Below, piece by piece: positions 9,146 to 17,926 of a stretch of DNA of 64,000 bases. The stretch spans positions 1 to 64,000 of the forward strand of contig NZ_CP031264.1 of the NCBI RefSeq assembly GCF_003258605.2, written 5' to 3'. The stretch comes from Peterkaempfera bronchialis. GTDB lineage: Bacteria; Actinomycetota; Actinomycetes; Streptomycetales; Streptomycetaceae. Below the pieces are notes generated by a model, which was not told the DNA's origin, did not search any database, and saw only the letters and a list, made by a program, of their open reading frames with translations. How positions within the stretch are numbered: position 1 is the first letter of the stretch; each line of letters opens with the position of its first letter. The translations under genes were made by a program, and so were the position numbers.

Positions 9146-9853
9146 CTACTGCTGGTCCTCGGGGATCCAGCCGCGGACCTCGAGGTAGGCGATGTCGGCG
9201 TCCTCGACCGCGCGGCCGGTCTCCACCAGCCACTCCCGCATCGCCTCGGTCACGTCGCCGTGGTGCTCGGCGACCCGCTGGGACCACTCGGCGGCGTCGA
9301 ACCCGCCGGTGGAGGCGGAGCCGTAGGTGCGCTCCTCGGTGCCGTCCGCGCGGGGGATGAACCCGCGCCGCACGCCGCCGGAGTCCTTCTCCGACCCGGC
9401 CGAGTAGACGTACTGGTTGGCCTTCATCCGCACGGTGAAGGCGAGGCGGCCGCCGGCCTGGCCGGTCTCGTGGACAACCGGGGCGAGGTGGGAGGCACCG
9501 GACTTGATGGCCTGCTTGCCCGCGCGGCCGGCCATCGACTCGCCTGGCTTGCCGACCGTGTCCTTGCCCCGCACCCGGGCCTTCTGGCCCGCCTTGGTGG
9601 TGCGGCGCTTCGTGTTCGCCTCCGCGATCCCGGACAGCGCCTCGGTGTCGCGCTCGCCGCCGCGCACCGCGCGCACGACCTGGCGCAGCGCGCCGACGAA
9701 CGCCTTGCCCTTGCCCTTGGTGAAGAACTGGCTCACCAGCGAGGTGTCCCGGCCGAGCATCTTGGCGACCTGGCGCTTGCTGTAGCCCTGGTCCAGCAGC
9801 TCCTGGGTCAGCCTCGCGGCCTCGTTCGGCTGGTTCGGGTCGGCCGGGCTCAC
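9146..9853 (-). CDS. Tpg-like DNA-binding protein, candidate telomere terminal protein
   Basis: This 235-aa protein has an N-terminal helix-turn-helix (residues about 20-50, YSKRQVAKMLGRDTSLVSQF). A basic linker (about 75-105, rich in K/R) follows, then a C-terminal domain of about 110 residues with a FTVRMKANQYVYSAGSEK segment and a YLEVRGW ending. The order (HTH, basic region, a strand with aromatic residues, helical part, final acidic strand) parallels the Tpg at 34481, although sequence identity looks low. Its start overlaps the stop of the 764-aa Tap-like gene by 4 bp, as tap and tpg are typically ordered. I infer a noncanonical terminal protein; an element regulator is the alternative. 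Confidence 0.55.
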   Translation of the reverse strand: MSPADPNQPNEAARLTQELLDQGYSKRQVAKMLGRDTSLVSQFFTKGKGKAFVGALRQVVRAVRGGERDTEALSGIAEANTKRRTTKAGQKARVRGKDTVGKPGESMAGRAGKQAIKSGASHLAPVVHETGQAGGRLAFTVRMKANQYVYSAGSEKDSGGVRRGFIPRADGTEERTYGSASTGGFDAAEWSQRVAEHHGDVTEAMREWLVETGRAVEDADIAYLEVRGWIPEDQQ

Positions 9854-12144
9854 TGGTCAGCTCCCTTCGCGGCGAGTTCGGCGCGGCCCAGGCCGCGCAG
9901 CTTCAGGTACTCCTCCTGGCTGGTCGGGTGCTCGACGGGGCCGGTGAGGTGGCCCTTGAGAAGGTAGTCGCCCGGCTCGCCCCGGTAGGGCCACATCTGG
10001 CGCTCCGTCAAGGCGATGCCGTCGGTGCCGAAGTACACGACGCTGCCCGGCTTGGCGTGCAGGGCCCCGGCGTAGCCGATGACCTCCTTGCCCTGGCGGT
10101 ACTTCATGTCCAGCAGCGCCGCCCGGGCCCCCGACCACACGTAGGCCGCCCACTCGGGGTGGGCGTACGGGTCGCGGGAGAAGCCGGCCTGCCGCTGCCA
10201 CGTCACCACGCTCTCGTCCTGGCCCAGGATCTCCACCCCGGTCGGCAGCGCCTCGCCGATCGGCGTGGTGCCGGAGACCAGGCGCGGGCGCTGCGCGAAA
10301 CCGCCGAGGCCGAACAGCAGCACCGAGCGAACGGCGCGGGAGGCGAGGTACGCGGCGGTGCGCTGGCGCTCGTCGCCGTGCAGCTTCGACAGATTGGTCA
10401 GGTCCGCCCAGGCCGCCTTCAACCGCTTGCCCCACTCGTCCAGCGGCTTGCCGTCCTCGAACAGCAGGCCGCCGAGGACCTCGATCCGCCAGGGAGCGAG
10501 GTGGTTCGACAGCGCGAGGTGGATCTCCGCGCCGCCCGCCCACGTCACGAAGGTCTCCCCCGGCGTCGAGGGGTAGACCCAGGCGCGGTCCCCGGTCACC
10601 GGGGCCGGGAGCAGGCCGACGTGGTTCCACCCGGCCGGGACGGTCACCCGCACGTTCCAGTGCGAGCACGACATCAGCGCCTTCGTCTGCTCGACCTCGC
10701 TCATCGCGGCGAACGCGGCCGCGGTGATCCGGCGCGGGGTACCCACCGGGGACTTCCACAGGTGCTTGGCGTAGGCGAAGGTGCGGTCGTACTCCACCAG
10801 CGCCGGGAGCTGCTCCGGCACCCGCGGCGGCAGGATCAACTCGGTGCGGCCCTGCCCACCGGTCGCGTGCAGCAGCCCGCGCAGCTCCTCGGACAGGACC
10901 GGGTAGCCGCCCGCCCACTTGCCCGTGGTGGGGATGGTGCGCGACCACAGGTCCCGGCCGGTCTGCGACGGGGAACCCATGAGCACCGCGTCGTCCCAGT
11001 GACGGCGCAGCGCCTGCCACAACAGCGTGAACGCCTGACGGCAGGTCACCACGTCCGCGCCGTCCGGGTCGAACCACTCCCCCATGCTCCGGATCTCGGT
11101 GCTGCCGCTGTCCGGCGCGCTCGCGGGGGCGTAGCGGCCCACCGGCTGGCGCTGGTGGACGAAGTGCCCGGCGAGCTTGTCCCGGCCCGACCCGACGGCG
11201 GTGGTCCACCGCTCGGACGGGGCGTTCAGCCAGGCGGCGACCGCGTCCTTGAGCGTGGAGTAACGCTCGGCGCCGTCGTGCCACGGCGCACCGGCGGTGA
11301 TGTAGACCCGCTCGGTGCCGGGGGCGGTGGCCTGGACGGCGTCCAGGATCTCGCCCGGGGTGCGGGCGCCGAGGTCGACCCGGACGACCTGGTCGCGGAT
11401 CGCGAGCATCCCGGCGGCCGCGTCCAGGAACACCGTGGCGCGGGCCTGCTGCGTGAAATTGGGGCGCTTGGAGACCAGGCCCGTGGTGACAGCCTCGAAC
11501 CGCGCACCCGCCGGACCCTCGGGAAGGGTGGGCAGCTCACGCGGACCGGCCTCGACCACCGGACGCGGCGCGGCAGCGACCGGCGCGACCGGATGCTGCC
11601 CAATGGCGCCGGGGATCGATGTAGTGGTGCGGTCGGAGGCTGCCTGTACGCCGGGTTCTGTCTCCCCGGGGGCCGATGTGGCCGATCCTGTCTGCAGCAC
11701 GGCGAGCTGCTCGGCGCCGACCTGGTCCTCGACCTCGGTCGGCGCCTCGGTCACCGGGACGGCCGGGGCCAACTGCTCGACGGCAGGGGCCGGGCGCGTC
11801 AGCGTCGGGGCGACCGCAACGGCAGGCTCGGCCTCCGGCACCTCGGGCGCCGGAGTCGGGGCGGCGGCCTGGCCGTCGGCCTTGGCGGCGCGAACGGCGG
11901 CCGGGGTCGGGTCCAGCAACGGGGCGATCCGCACGACGTCACCCACCGACAGACCCGAGGCCTTCGCGATGGCCGGCGCTTGGGCGCCCTCGTACCCCGC
12001 CAGGCCGGCAACCCGGCGCGCACGCCGGTCGGTCAGCTTGTCCAGCTCCTTCTGCGCGGCCGCGACCGTCTTCTCGGCGGCCGTGATCTCGATGCGCAGC
12101 TCGCGCAGACCGGCGAGCTCGGCGGTGTACGTCTTACGGTCCAT
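9850..12144 (-). CDS. Tap-like telomere/replication protein, noncanonical
   Basis: This 764-aa protein starts at ATG 12144. Residues 1-75 are helical and HTH-like (IAKASGLSVGDVVRIAPLLD). Residues 80-210 are a Pro/Ala-rich linker. Residues about 215-764 form a large domain. Its segment order recalls Streptomyces Tap: DEWGKRLKAAWADL, then RSVLLFGLGGFAQR, then a helix (SGARAALLDMKY) before a strand ending in YFGTDGI (Tyr704). These resemble, in degenerate form, polymerase palm motifs. The gene is 4 bp overlapped with the Tpg-like gene downstream and preceded at 7 bp by a small DNA-binding protein. Similarity to Tap is my reading of motif order; no search was possible. Confidence 0.5.
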   Translation of the reverse strand: MDRKTYTAELAGLRELRIEITAAEKTVAAAQKELDKLTDRRARRVAGLAGYEGAQAPAIAKASGLSVGDVVRIAPLLDPTPAAVRAAKADGQAAAPTPAPEVPEAEPAVAVAPTLTRPAPAVEQLAPAVPVTEAPTEVEDQVGAEQLAVLQTGSATSAPGETEPGVQAASDRTTTSIPGAIGQHPVAPVAAAPRPVVEAGPRELPTLPEGPAGARFEAVTTGLVSKRPNFTQQARATVFLDAAAGMLAIRDQVVRVDLGARTPGEILDAVQATAPGTERVYITAGAPWHDGAERYSTLKDAVAAWLNAPSERWTTAVGSGRDKLAGHFVHQRQPVGRYAPASAPDSGSTEIRSMGEWFDPDGADVVTCRQAFTLLWQALRRHWDDAVLMGSPSQTGRDLWSRTIPTTGKWAGGYPVLSEELRGLLHATGGQGRTELILPPRVPEQLPALVEYDRTFAYAKHLWKSPVGTPRRITAAAFAAMSEVEQTKALMSCSHWNVRVTVPAGWNHVGLLPAPVTGDRAWVYPSTPGETFVTWAGGAEIHLALSNHLAPWRIEVLGGLLFEDGKPLDEWGKRLKAAWADLTNLSKLHGDERQRTAAYLASRAVRSVLLFGLGGFAQRPRLVSGTTPIGEALPTGVEILGQDESVVTWQRQAGFSRDPYAHPEWAAYVWSGARAALLDMKYRQGKEVIGYAGALHAKPGSVVYFGTDGIALTERQMWPYRGEPGDYLLKGHLTGPVEHPTSQEEYLKLRGLGRAELAAKGADQ

Positions 12145-12151
12145 CAGCGGG

Positions 12152-12781
12152 TCACTCCCCCTCGGTGGCGGGCTGGTCGGCGGTGGTCGTGGTGGGGACG
12201 TAGGCGATCGGGCCGCCGGAGACGGACGGCAGGCGGGTGCCCAGCAGCAAGCCCGCCAGCCGGGCGTACTCCGGGTCGGTCGGGTCTGCGGTGTTGGCGG
12301 GAGCAGTGAGGTCGGTCAGGTAGCCGGCCAGCCGTGCCTTCGGGAAGCGGTAGCGCCCGGTGGTACCGACGGTGCCGTCGGCCTCCCACTCCTGAATGCC
12401 GGTCAGTACCGCGACGACGAACCCGGCGACCGTCACCGGCAGCACGGCGCCGGCCGCGACCCGGGCCGGGTCGCACCGCCACCAGCCGGACAGCGCGGCC
12501 AGCAGCTGCGCCTGGTCCAGTGCGGTGCCGAAGCCGATCCAGTCGCGGTCCGGCTCGTCCACCCGGGCCGGGGCGTCCGAGCGCAGCACCGCCACCTCGG
12601 GCGTGCCGAACACGGTCAGGTCGGCGGCCGGGCGGGCCTGCAACTGCTGGAGAGCGGCCAGCGGGAACACCTGCCGACCGGTGTCGCGCACGCCGGGGAC
12701 CACCCCCGTGGCCATCAGTTTCTTCACCGTCGGGATCGAGCACCCCAGGGCCGTCCCGGCTTGACCGGTCGTCACGAACAC
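12152..12781 (-). CDS. Excisionase/MerR-like HTH protein, first gene of the Tap/Tpg-like operon
   Basis: I place the start at GTG 12781 because cctcc at 12790-12794 is a ribosome-binding site 8 nt upstream. An ATG at 12883 is also in frame. The 209-aa product begins with a winged-HTH-like region (VTTGQAGTALGCSIPTVKKL). A WWRCDP segment, a hydrophobic helix (residues about 110-128) and a Pro/Thr-rich tail follow. It is followed after 7 bp by the Tap-like gene, so it is probably the regulatory or DNA-binding first member of a three-gene operon. The partner DNA site is unknown. Confidence 0.6.
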   Translation of the reverse strand: MFVTTGQAGTALGCSIPTVKKLMATGVVPGVRDTGRQVFPLAALQQLQARPAADLTVFGTPEVAVLRSDAPARVDEPDRDWIGFGTALDQAQLLAALSGWWRCDPARVAAGAVLPVTVAGFVVAVLTGIQEWEADGTVGTTGRYRFPKARLAGYLTDLTAPANTADPTDPEYARLAGLLLGTRLPSVSGGPIAYVPTTTTADQPATEGE

Positions 12782-12965
12782 ACCCACACCCTCCACGCCT
12801 ATTGATCTAACTTGAAACGCTAGGGCGACTCTACGCCTCCCCACCGACACTTTCCACGCCTTTTTAGTAAGCCGTACAAGCATGCCCAGTGAGGTGATCC
12901 GCCCCGGTTTGTCAATACCTGGTGGGACCGTGATCGGTTACCAACCCCGGAAGGAGGTGAAGAAG

Positions 12966-13195
12966 ATGACTCCTCGCCAGCAGAAAGCCACGGTGCTCCG
13001 CAGTGCGGCCCCTTGGTCGACACCTACGTGCTCGGCAACCTCGCCAAGGGCCAGGCGCGCGTGCCCGGCCTCAACGCGACCCAGCTCACCGCGCTGAGCG
13101 CGGACATCGCGTTCGCTATGCGCAACGCTGAACAGTTCTACTCGGTCCCGGTCCTACTGCGCGCCGACCTCCGGGTGGAACGGGAACGGGCCCGC
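12966..13195 (+). pseudogene. Frameshifted remnant of a small gene
   Basis: A strong ribosome-binding site (ggaaggaggtgaag) precedes ATG 12966, and the first 15 codons (MTPRQQKATVLRSAA) look real. The frame then becomes non-coding, while the frame reading LVDTYVLGNLAKGQARVPGL from 13013 is clearly protein-like for about 60 residues. A missing base in the C-run near 13008 would join them. Coding character ends near 13195, where it collides with an opposite-strand gene. The intact product is unknown. Confidence 0.4.
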
Positions 13196-13595
13196 AGCAG
13201 CACCGGGCCACAGGTTGTTCCACCACCGGGTCTGCGGCGTAGCACCAAGGTTCGGTACGGAATTTGGCGAACCGCCGGTCGCCGACTCCCCACCGGTACT
13301 CAGTGCCGGCGCGGAACGCTGCAGCCAGTTCACGCAGGGTCAGGACGCCACCGTTGCGCAGGCGCAGCTGCCGCGCCATGGCGGGGTAGCCCACCTCTGC
13401 CGGGGACACGGTGAGCAGCAGTCCGTTCCCGGCGGCACGGACATCGAGGTGTACCAGCCACAGGTCGGCGCGCACGGCGCTGCCGAACCGCTCGGCCTGC
13501 GGCTGCCTCTCCCCCTGCAGTCGACTCTCCCTGCTCGCCTTAGCCTTGTCGTCCTTGTCGTCCTTGTCGTCCTTGCGGGGCTTGGCCCCTGCCAT
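13116..13595 (-). CDS. Hypothetical protein with an Asp/Lys repeat
   Basis: This 159-aa ORF starts at ATG 13595. The N-terminus contains a DDK triplet repeat (residues 9-17), encoded by a 9-base tandem repeat at about 13546-13576. Residues 25-125 read as a normal globular protein (ADLWLVHLDVRAAGNGLLLT). The last about 35 residues, overlapping the remnant at 12966-13195, are Cys/Pro/Arg-rich and look like read-through past a junction. The function is not recognised. Confidence 0.45.
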   Translation of the reverse strand: MAGAKPRKDDKDDKDDKAKASRESRLQGERQPQAERFGSAVRADLWLVHLDVRAAGNGLLLTVSPAEVGYPAMARQLRLRNGGVLTLRELAAAFRAGTEYRWGVGDRRFAKFRTEPWCYAADPVVEQPVARCCCGPVPVPPGGRRAVGPGPSRTVQRCA

Positions 13596-13863
13596 GGCCG
13601 TCCTTGGGATACCTCATGGTGGCGGACCGCTCTGCCAGGCCGCGCCATGTCCGCCTGGACAACGCCCCCTGGCCGCACTCGGACACACCGGAAAACGACC
13701 TGTCCCTCCAGCCGCAGCGGCCGGTCGCAAGTAGGCCGAGTCCCGGCGATGGCGGCTTCATCAGTTGGAGCACCGTGGTGGGCGGACGGAGGACTTACCG
13801 GTCGGCACCTGGCATACGGGATGCAGCGGCTGCCGGACGGCGAGCCCGACAGCCGGCGAACCG

Positions 13864-15813
13864 TCAGCCGAGCCACCCCGGGGGAATGAGGGCGTTTCGG
13901 TTCCCGTCCTCGTCGGGGCGCCAGTTGGCGATGACCGCGTCCTGGAACCAGCTGTCGGGCAGGTTGGCGTGATCGCTGACGATGATCTGGAGGCTGCCCT
14001 CGTTGAGTTGTGCCACCTCGTTGAGGAGGGTGAAGTAGGCGGTGACGGTGGCCCAGTCGGCGTCCTGGATCTTTGAGGCGTCGCGCGGCCTCTCGGGGAA
14101 GAACGCCTGAGTGGGCTGGTCGAGCATGAGGAAACCGGGTACCGGCCGGTCGTTGCGCCGCAGATAGGTGTGCAGGGCAAGATGGGCCACAAGGTGGTAG
14201 CCAATCCAGTTCTTGGCACTGCCGATCCGGGTGAGGGGCAGTCGGCCGGCCGGGCGCCTGACGACGACGTTGAGCAGGTTGAGACTGATGCTCACCTCTG
14301 TCGCGTCTGCGGCCTGTCCGAGGTCGAGGCGTTTCGCCCACGCCGTCATGTCGGTGGCGATAGCGGCCAGGCAGCGTTCAGTCTCGGCGGCCACGTCGTC
14401 CTCATCCGCGAGGACTTGGAGCGCGGCGGTCTGTTCCTCGGCCAAAGCCAGGTTGTGGCGCAGCCTGCTGATGTCGCTGTCCGAACCAGTACGGGTGAGG
14501 GCTTCGGCGATCCGTCCCTGGACGTGCGCGATGCGGAGGTTCTGTTCCTGCAGGTTGCGCATCCGTTCGTCGCTGGCCATCAGTTCTCGCAGTTGCACTC
14601 CGTTGAGCCGCAGGCGTTCGGCGACGCCGTCGCGTTCGGCCCGCAAAGTGCGCCGGTGCTCTTCACGAACGGGCTGCAGAGTCTGCGCGTGGGCAAGTTC
14701 CTCGGCCAGGTGGCCGGTGAGTTCGGCGATGTCCTGGGCCGACGGGTCGGGTTGCGGAAGAGGCTGGGTACACATCGGGCAGATGCTCGTGTCGTGCTGG
14801 TGCTCGGGGCCGAGCAGGGCGAGCGTCTTGAGGCGGTCAAGCTGGAGGTGGAGTTCCCCGGTGAAGGCGCGCCCCTGCTGCTGCCATCGGTCGACTGCCG
14901 CCAGGGCCTCGTCGTACTCCTGGAGCTGATCGCGCAGCGTGCGGCGTTCGTCGTTCAGTCCCTGACGCCGGTCGGACAGGTTGAGCGGTGCTGCGGTTCG
15001 CGGCGAGGCGGCCAGTGCCTGCTGCAGAAGATCGACGACCTGGGTGGTGTTCGGTGCGGCGGGAACGTCGGTGAGCAGTCCCTCATTCTGCGCGAGGCGC
15101 ACCAAGGCGAGCCCGTTGGCCTCGGTTGCGGCTTGGTGGCGCAGGGCGTCGTCGTACTTGCGTTGCGCCGCACGCTGGGCACGGGCCGCTTCCGTGAGGT
15201 GGTGGCGCCGCAGGGCTTGTTCGGGGCCCGCGGCCCCGAGGAAGTAAGGCAGCGTGTCTTTGAGCGTCTGCGTCATTCCAGTTTCGGTCTGCCGGTGGAA
15301 CAGCGCTTTCTTATCGGCGATCTCGTTCTGGTTCTGGAAGCAGAGCAGGGCCGCGTGGGCGATCGAGACGTCGAAGGCATTCCGCCCGGCGCCGGCAGGT
15401 GGCTGGAAGCGGAAGTCCTCGATCCCGAGCCTGGCACTGACCTCACTGCGCAGAGCCGCCACGTTGGAGTTGGGGACGAGTTCGCCGATCGCGGGGACAT
15501 CGAGTCGGCTGTCGCCGGTCTGCACCATGGCGTGGAGTGTGGAGGCGCCGACGGGACGGGGCCGGGCCAGGACCATGCGGCTCCCGTCGCCGAAGACGAC
15601 GAGGAGTGCGTACCAGCCGACGGTCTGGTCGATCGGCTCGTCGGGCAGGTTCGGTGTCCTTCGTCCGAGGCAGTAGTCGACGATGTCGAGCACCTCGGAC
15701 TTCCCGGTCTCGGACTCACCCGTGATGATGTTCAGCGCCCCGGGACGGAAACGCAGGACTCTCGGGGCTGTCCCGCCGTCTCGGTGGTACATGGCCAGGG
15801 CGAGCAGCTGCAT
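13864..15813 (-). CDS. ABC-3C system ATPase, DUF3732 family
   Basis: I take the start at ATG 15813 (649 aa) because the family-like sequence begins there (MQLLALAMYHRD). Walker A is GESETGKS at residues 32-39. A central coiled-coil region follows, with a Rad50-hook-like CPMC at 345-348. The C-terminal DUF3732 block contains GSAKNWIGYHL, VPGFLMLDQPTQAFFP (Walker B region) and QIIVSDHANL. Such SMC/RecN-like ATPases are the engines of ABC three-component (ABC-3C) conflict systems. The middle component lies 31 bp upstream and the third component before it, forming one minus-strand operon. A defence role is inferred from the family. Confidence 0.8.
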   Translation of the reverse strand: MQLLALAMYHRDGGTAPRVLRFRPGALNIITGESETGKSEVLDIVDYCLGRRTPNLPDEPIDQTVGWYALLVVFGDGSRMVLARPRPVGASTLHAMVQTGDSRLDVPAIGELVPNSNVAALRSEVSARLGIEDFRFQPPAGAGRNAFDVSIAHAALLCFQNQNEIADKKALFHRQTETGMTQTLKDTLPYFLGAAGPEQALRRHHLTEAARAQRAAQRKYDDALRHQAATEANGLALVRLAQNEGLLTDVPAAPNTTQVVDLLQQALAASPRTAAPLNLSDRRQGLNDERRTLRDQLQEYDEALAAVDRWQQQGRAFTGELHLQLDRLKTLALLGPEHQHDTSICPMCTQPLPQPDPSAQDIAELTGHLAEELAHAQTLQPVREEHRRTLRAERDGVAERLRLNGVQLRELMASDERMRNLQEQNLRIAHVQGRIAEALTRTGSDSDISRLRHNLALAEEQTAALQVLADEDDVAAETERCLAAIATDMTAWAKRLDLGQAADATEVSISLNLLNVVVRRPAGRLPLTRIGSAKNWIGYHLVAHLALHTYLRRNDRPVPGFLMLDQPTQAFFPERPRDASKIQDADWATVTAYFTLLNEVAQLNEGSLQIIVSDHANLPDSWFQDAVIANWRPDEDGNRNALIPPGWLG

Positions 15814-15844
15814 GGCGGTTCCAGAACTCCTTGTACGGGGCGGG

Positions 15845-16330
15845 TCAGGGACGGACGCCGAGAACGGTGAAGGCGCGAGCCGGGTCTGTCGTGGCAAGCC
15901 AGCGGCCGACTAGTACGGCGGCGCGTGCGCATTCGGCGACCTCCTCGCCGGGGGCTTGCGAGGAAGGTTTCGGAGCGCGGGGGCATGTCAGGCCTTGCGG
16001 ACTGGTGCCTATGGCCTGATGGCGCAGGGCGGTGCGCAGGCTGGCGCGGGTGTAGTCGGTCAGTGCGGCAGCTCGTTCGGCGAAGGCCGCCTGGTGGCGC
16101 GGGTTGGCGTGGGCCCAGGCCATGAGGGTCACAGTGGACTTACCCGGCAGTGAGCGTCGGGTGTCCTCTGGAAGGACGAGCGGGAGGACGAGGAAGGCGC
16201 TGGGCCACGGCAGAGGGCCTTCCACCTTCTTGACCGCGGCGTGGACGCTGCTGGCCAGGAGATAGGCGCCGAAGGCGGGGTTGAAGAGGGCTTCTGCCTC
16301 GGGAACGCGGTGATGAGGGGTCGTGGTCAC
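15845..16330 (-). CDS. ABC-3C system middle component
   Basis: The start is GTG 16330, whose GTGA overlaps the stop of the upstream gene, giving 161 aa. The N-terminus carries the family signature EAEALFNPAFGAYLLASSV. A small helical protein follows with a LVLPLVLPEDTR segment. In ABC-3C systems this short middle component links the DUF3732-type ATPase to the effector-bearing component. Gene order (third component, middle component, ATPase) and translational coupling fit. Confidence 0.8.
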   Translation of the reverse strand: MTTTPHHRVPEAEALFNPAFGAYLLASSVHAAVKKVEGPLPWPSAFLVLPLVLPEDTRRSLPGKSTVTLMAWAHANPRHQAAFAERAAALTDYTRASLRTALRHQAIGTSPQGLTCPRAPKPSSQAPGEEVAECARAAVLVGRWLATTDPARAFTVLGVRP

Positions 16331-17277
16331 TGGTCCTGCGTCTCTTCCCGGGGCTTGCACAGGTCCTTGTAGTCCGGGTGCCAACCGACGGCACGGTCCG
16401 GGACCGCGGTGTCCGCTTGGTCGGCCAGGCTGTGCATGGTGCCGCGGCCGATCCACGGCGCGGTGATGCTGCCGGGGCGGGCGGGCCTGTCGGCGGCCCT
16501 GTCCATGGTGTCGTCCAGTACGGCCTGGCCGAGGGACTCGCGTTCGGGTGCGGGCATGTCGCCGTGGAAGCGGCGGGTGCGACGGCGGAAGACGTGCTCC
16601 CACTCGTCGTGCAGTTCCTGCTCGTACTCACCGAGCCGCTCGGGTGTGATCTTGAAGGTGCGCAGCCATTCGGAGCGCTGGGCGCGTGCGTAGTGGTACT
16701 CGCGCAGGTGCATGGCGATCTCCGGATCGGGCAAGCTGATCCATCGCATCTGATTCACGACGAGTTGGTCCTCGTAGCCGGCGATCTCGGCCTGGGTGAG
16801 GTTGCGCAGGGTCTCAGTGATCGGCAGGTTCTTTCCGGCGTACCGGTCGAGGACTTCGTCCCTGCGGCACATGAGCTCCTGGGCGCTGACCGCAGGTCGC
16901 TTGCGCTGGGGGTTCTTGCGCTCCAGCAGTCCGACAGCCATGCCGTACCACCACCCTTTGATGTCGTCGAGAGCGGCTTGAGCGTGGTCGCTCGGTGTGA
17001 TCCCCAGCTCTTTGGCCAGACTAGGGTTCAGGTCCGACATCACCGGGGCGCCGTCATCGACCGTGATGGCGTCGACCAGTTGGTGGCGCTGCGACGGAGT
17101 CAGTGCCATGAACAGTTCGCGGTCTTTCGCCGTGCCGTCCGCGCCGTTCTCGTCTCCGGCGATCTTCTCCATCCGGGCCAGTGCGGCACGAGTGTCCCGG
17201 TCGGCTCCGGAGCGGAGCATGGAGAGAAAGGTGTCGGCGGGAGCGACCTGGGTCGAGACCAGGCGCAGCAGCGGCAT
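16327..17277 (-). CDS. ABC-3C third component, probably lacking its 5' effector part
   Basis: From ATG 17277 the product is 316 aa. Residues about 100-290 match the helical C-terminal region of ABC-3C proteins (LDDIKGWWYGMAVGLLERKN, then NLPITETL, then RRRTRRFHGDMPAP). In this family a variable N-terminal effector domain usually precedes it. Here coding-like sequence continues upstream of the ATG (HRWTTLEAIAASSSAA) and then breaks at about 17309, where a helicase fragment begins out of frame. I infer that the effector module was deleted, so the operon may be inert or use a shortened protein. Confidence 0.7.
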   Translation of the reverse strand: MPLLRLVSTQVAPADTFLSMLRSGADRDTRAALARMEKIAGDENGADGTAKDRELFMALTPSQRHQLVDAITVDDGAPVMSDLNPSLAKELGITPSDHAQAALDDIKGWWYGMAVGLLERKNPQRKRPAVSAQELMCRRDEVLDRYAGKNLPITETLRNLTQAEIAGYEDQLVVNQMRWISLPDPEIAMHLREYHYARAQRSEWLRTFKITPERLGEYEQELHDEWEHVFRRRTRRFHGDMPAPERESLGQAVLDDTMDRAADRPARPGSITAPWIGRGTMHSLADQADTAVPDRAVGWHPDYKDLCKPREETQDQ

Positions 17278-17308
17278 CGCTGCGCTCGAGGAGGCTGCGA
17301 TGGCTTCC

Positions 17309-17926
17309 AGGGTTGTCCATCGATGCCAGTGGTTGCTTGTACGCGCCGGGTTTTCTGGACTTCGGGTGGCTCCAGCGGCGTGGCGTCGCCGTCATGTAGA
17401 GGCGGCGCTGCGCGGGGATCTGGGCATCATCGTGGATGTCACCCCAGCTCTTGTCGAGGCTGCCGGTGGTGTGATGGGCCTCGTCAGCGACGGCGAGGGC
17501 CCACTCCGGCAAGCCGTGGCGGCGGTGGGCCTCGACGATCGCGGGTAGGGACTGGTAGGTGGAGAAGACGATGGTCGGGCCGCTGTGGTCGGCGACACGG
17601 CGGGCGAGTTCGGCCGGGCTGGTGGTGAAGGGGATGCACAGGGCGCCTCGGCCGGACGGGGGCAAGGCGCAGACCGCGATGTGCTTCTCGTCCGGGCGGC
17701 CGCAGTCCCACTCGCGTGCTGTCTGCGCCACCAGATCCTGGCTGGGGGCGAGCACGAGGATGTTGCCGTGGGGGGTGTAGGTGTCGGCGCTGGCCCGGGC
17801 GATGACGGTCTTGCCGGTGCCGCAGGCCGCGACCACGGTCACTCGTGAGTGGCGTTGGAGGCCTGCGGTGATGGCGCTGACGGCGCGTTGTTGGTGCGGG
17901 CGTAGTCGGATGGGCTTGTGGGGCAC
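17309..17926 (-). pseudogene. 5' fragment of a DEAH-box helicase gene
   Basis: From ATG 17926, about 206 residues read as the N-terminal half of an SF2 helicase: Walker A ACGTGKT (34-40), VADEAHHTTG (146-155) and MTATPRR (178-184). Helicase sequence stops after LASMDNP, and the frame drifts into the ABC-3C gene to a stop at 17054. Motifs IV-VI are missing, so this cannot be an active helicase. It differs in sequence from the helicases at 6671 and 30717. The junction at about 17305-17315 is a deletion scar. Confidence 0.75.

Noticed and set aside
6572-12309. Long plus-strand frames opposite the helicase and Tap-like genes
   Set aside because: They are Val/Gly/Arg-rich mirror frames of GC-rich genes with no domain signatures; the minus-strand genes carry clear motifs and ribosome-binding sites.
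13546-13576. Short tandem repeat as a CRISPR or iteron array
   Set aside because: It is a 9-base repeat encoding an Asp-Asp-Lys stretch inside a coding frame.
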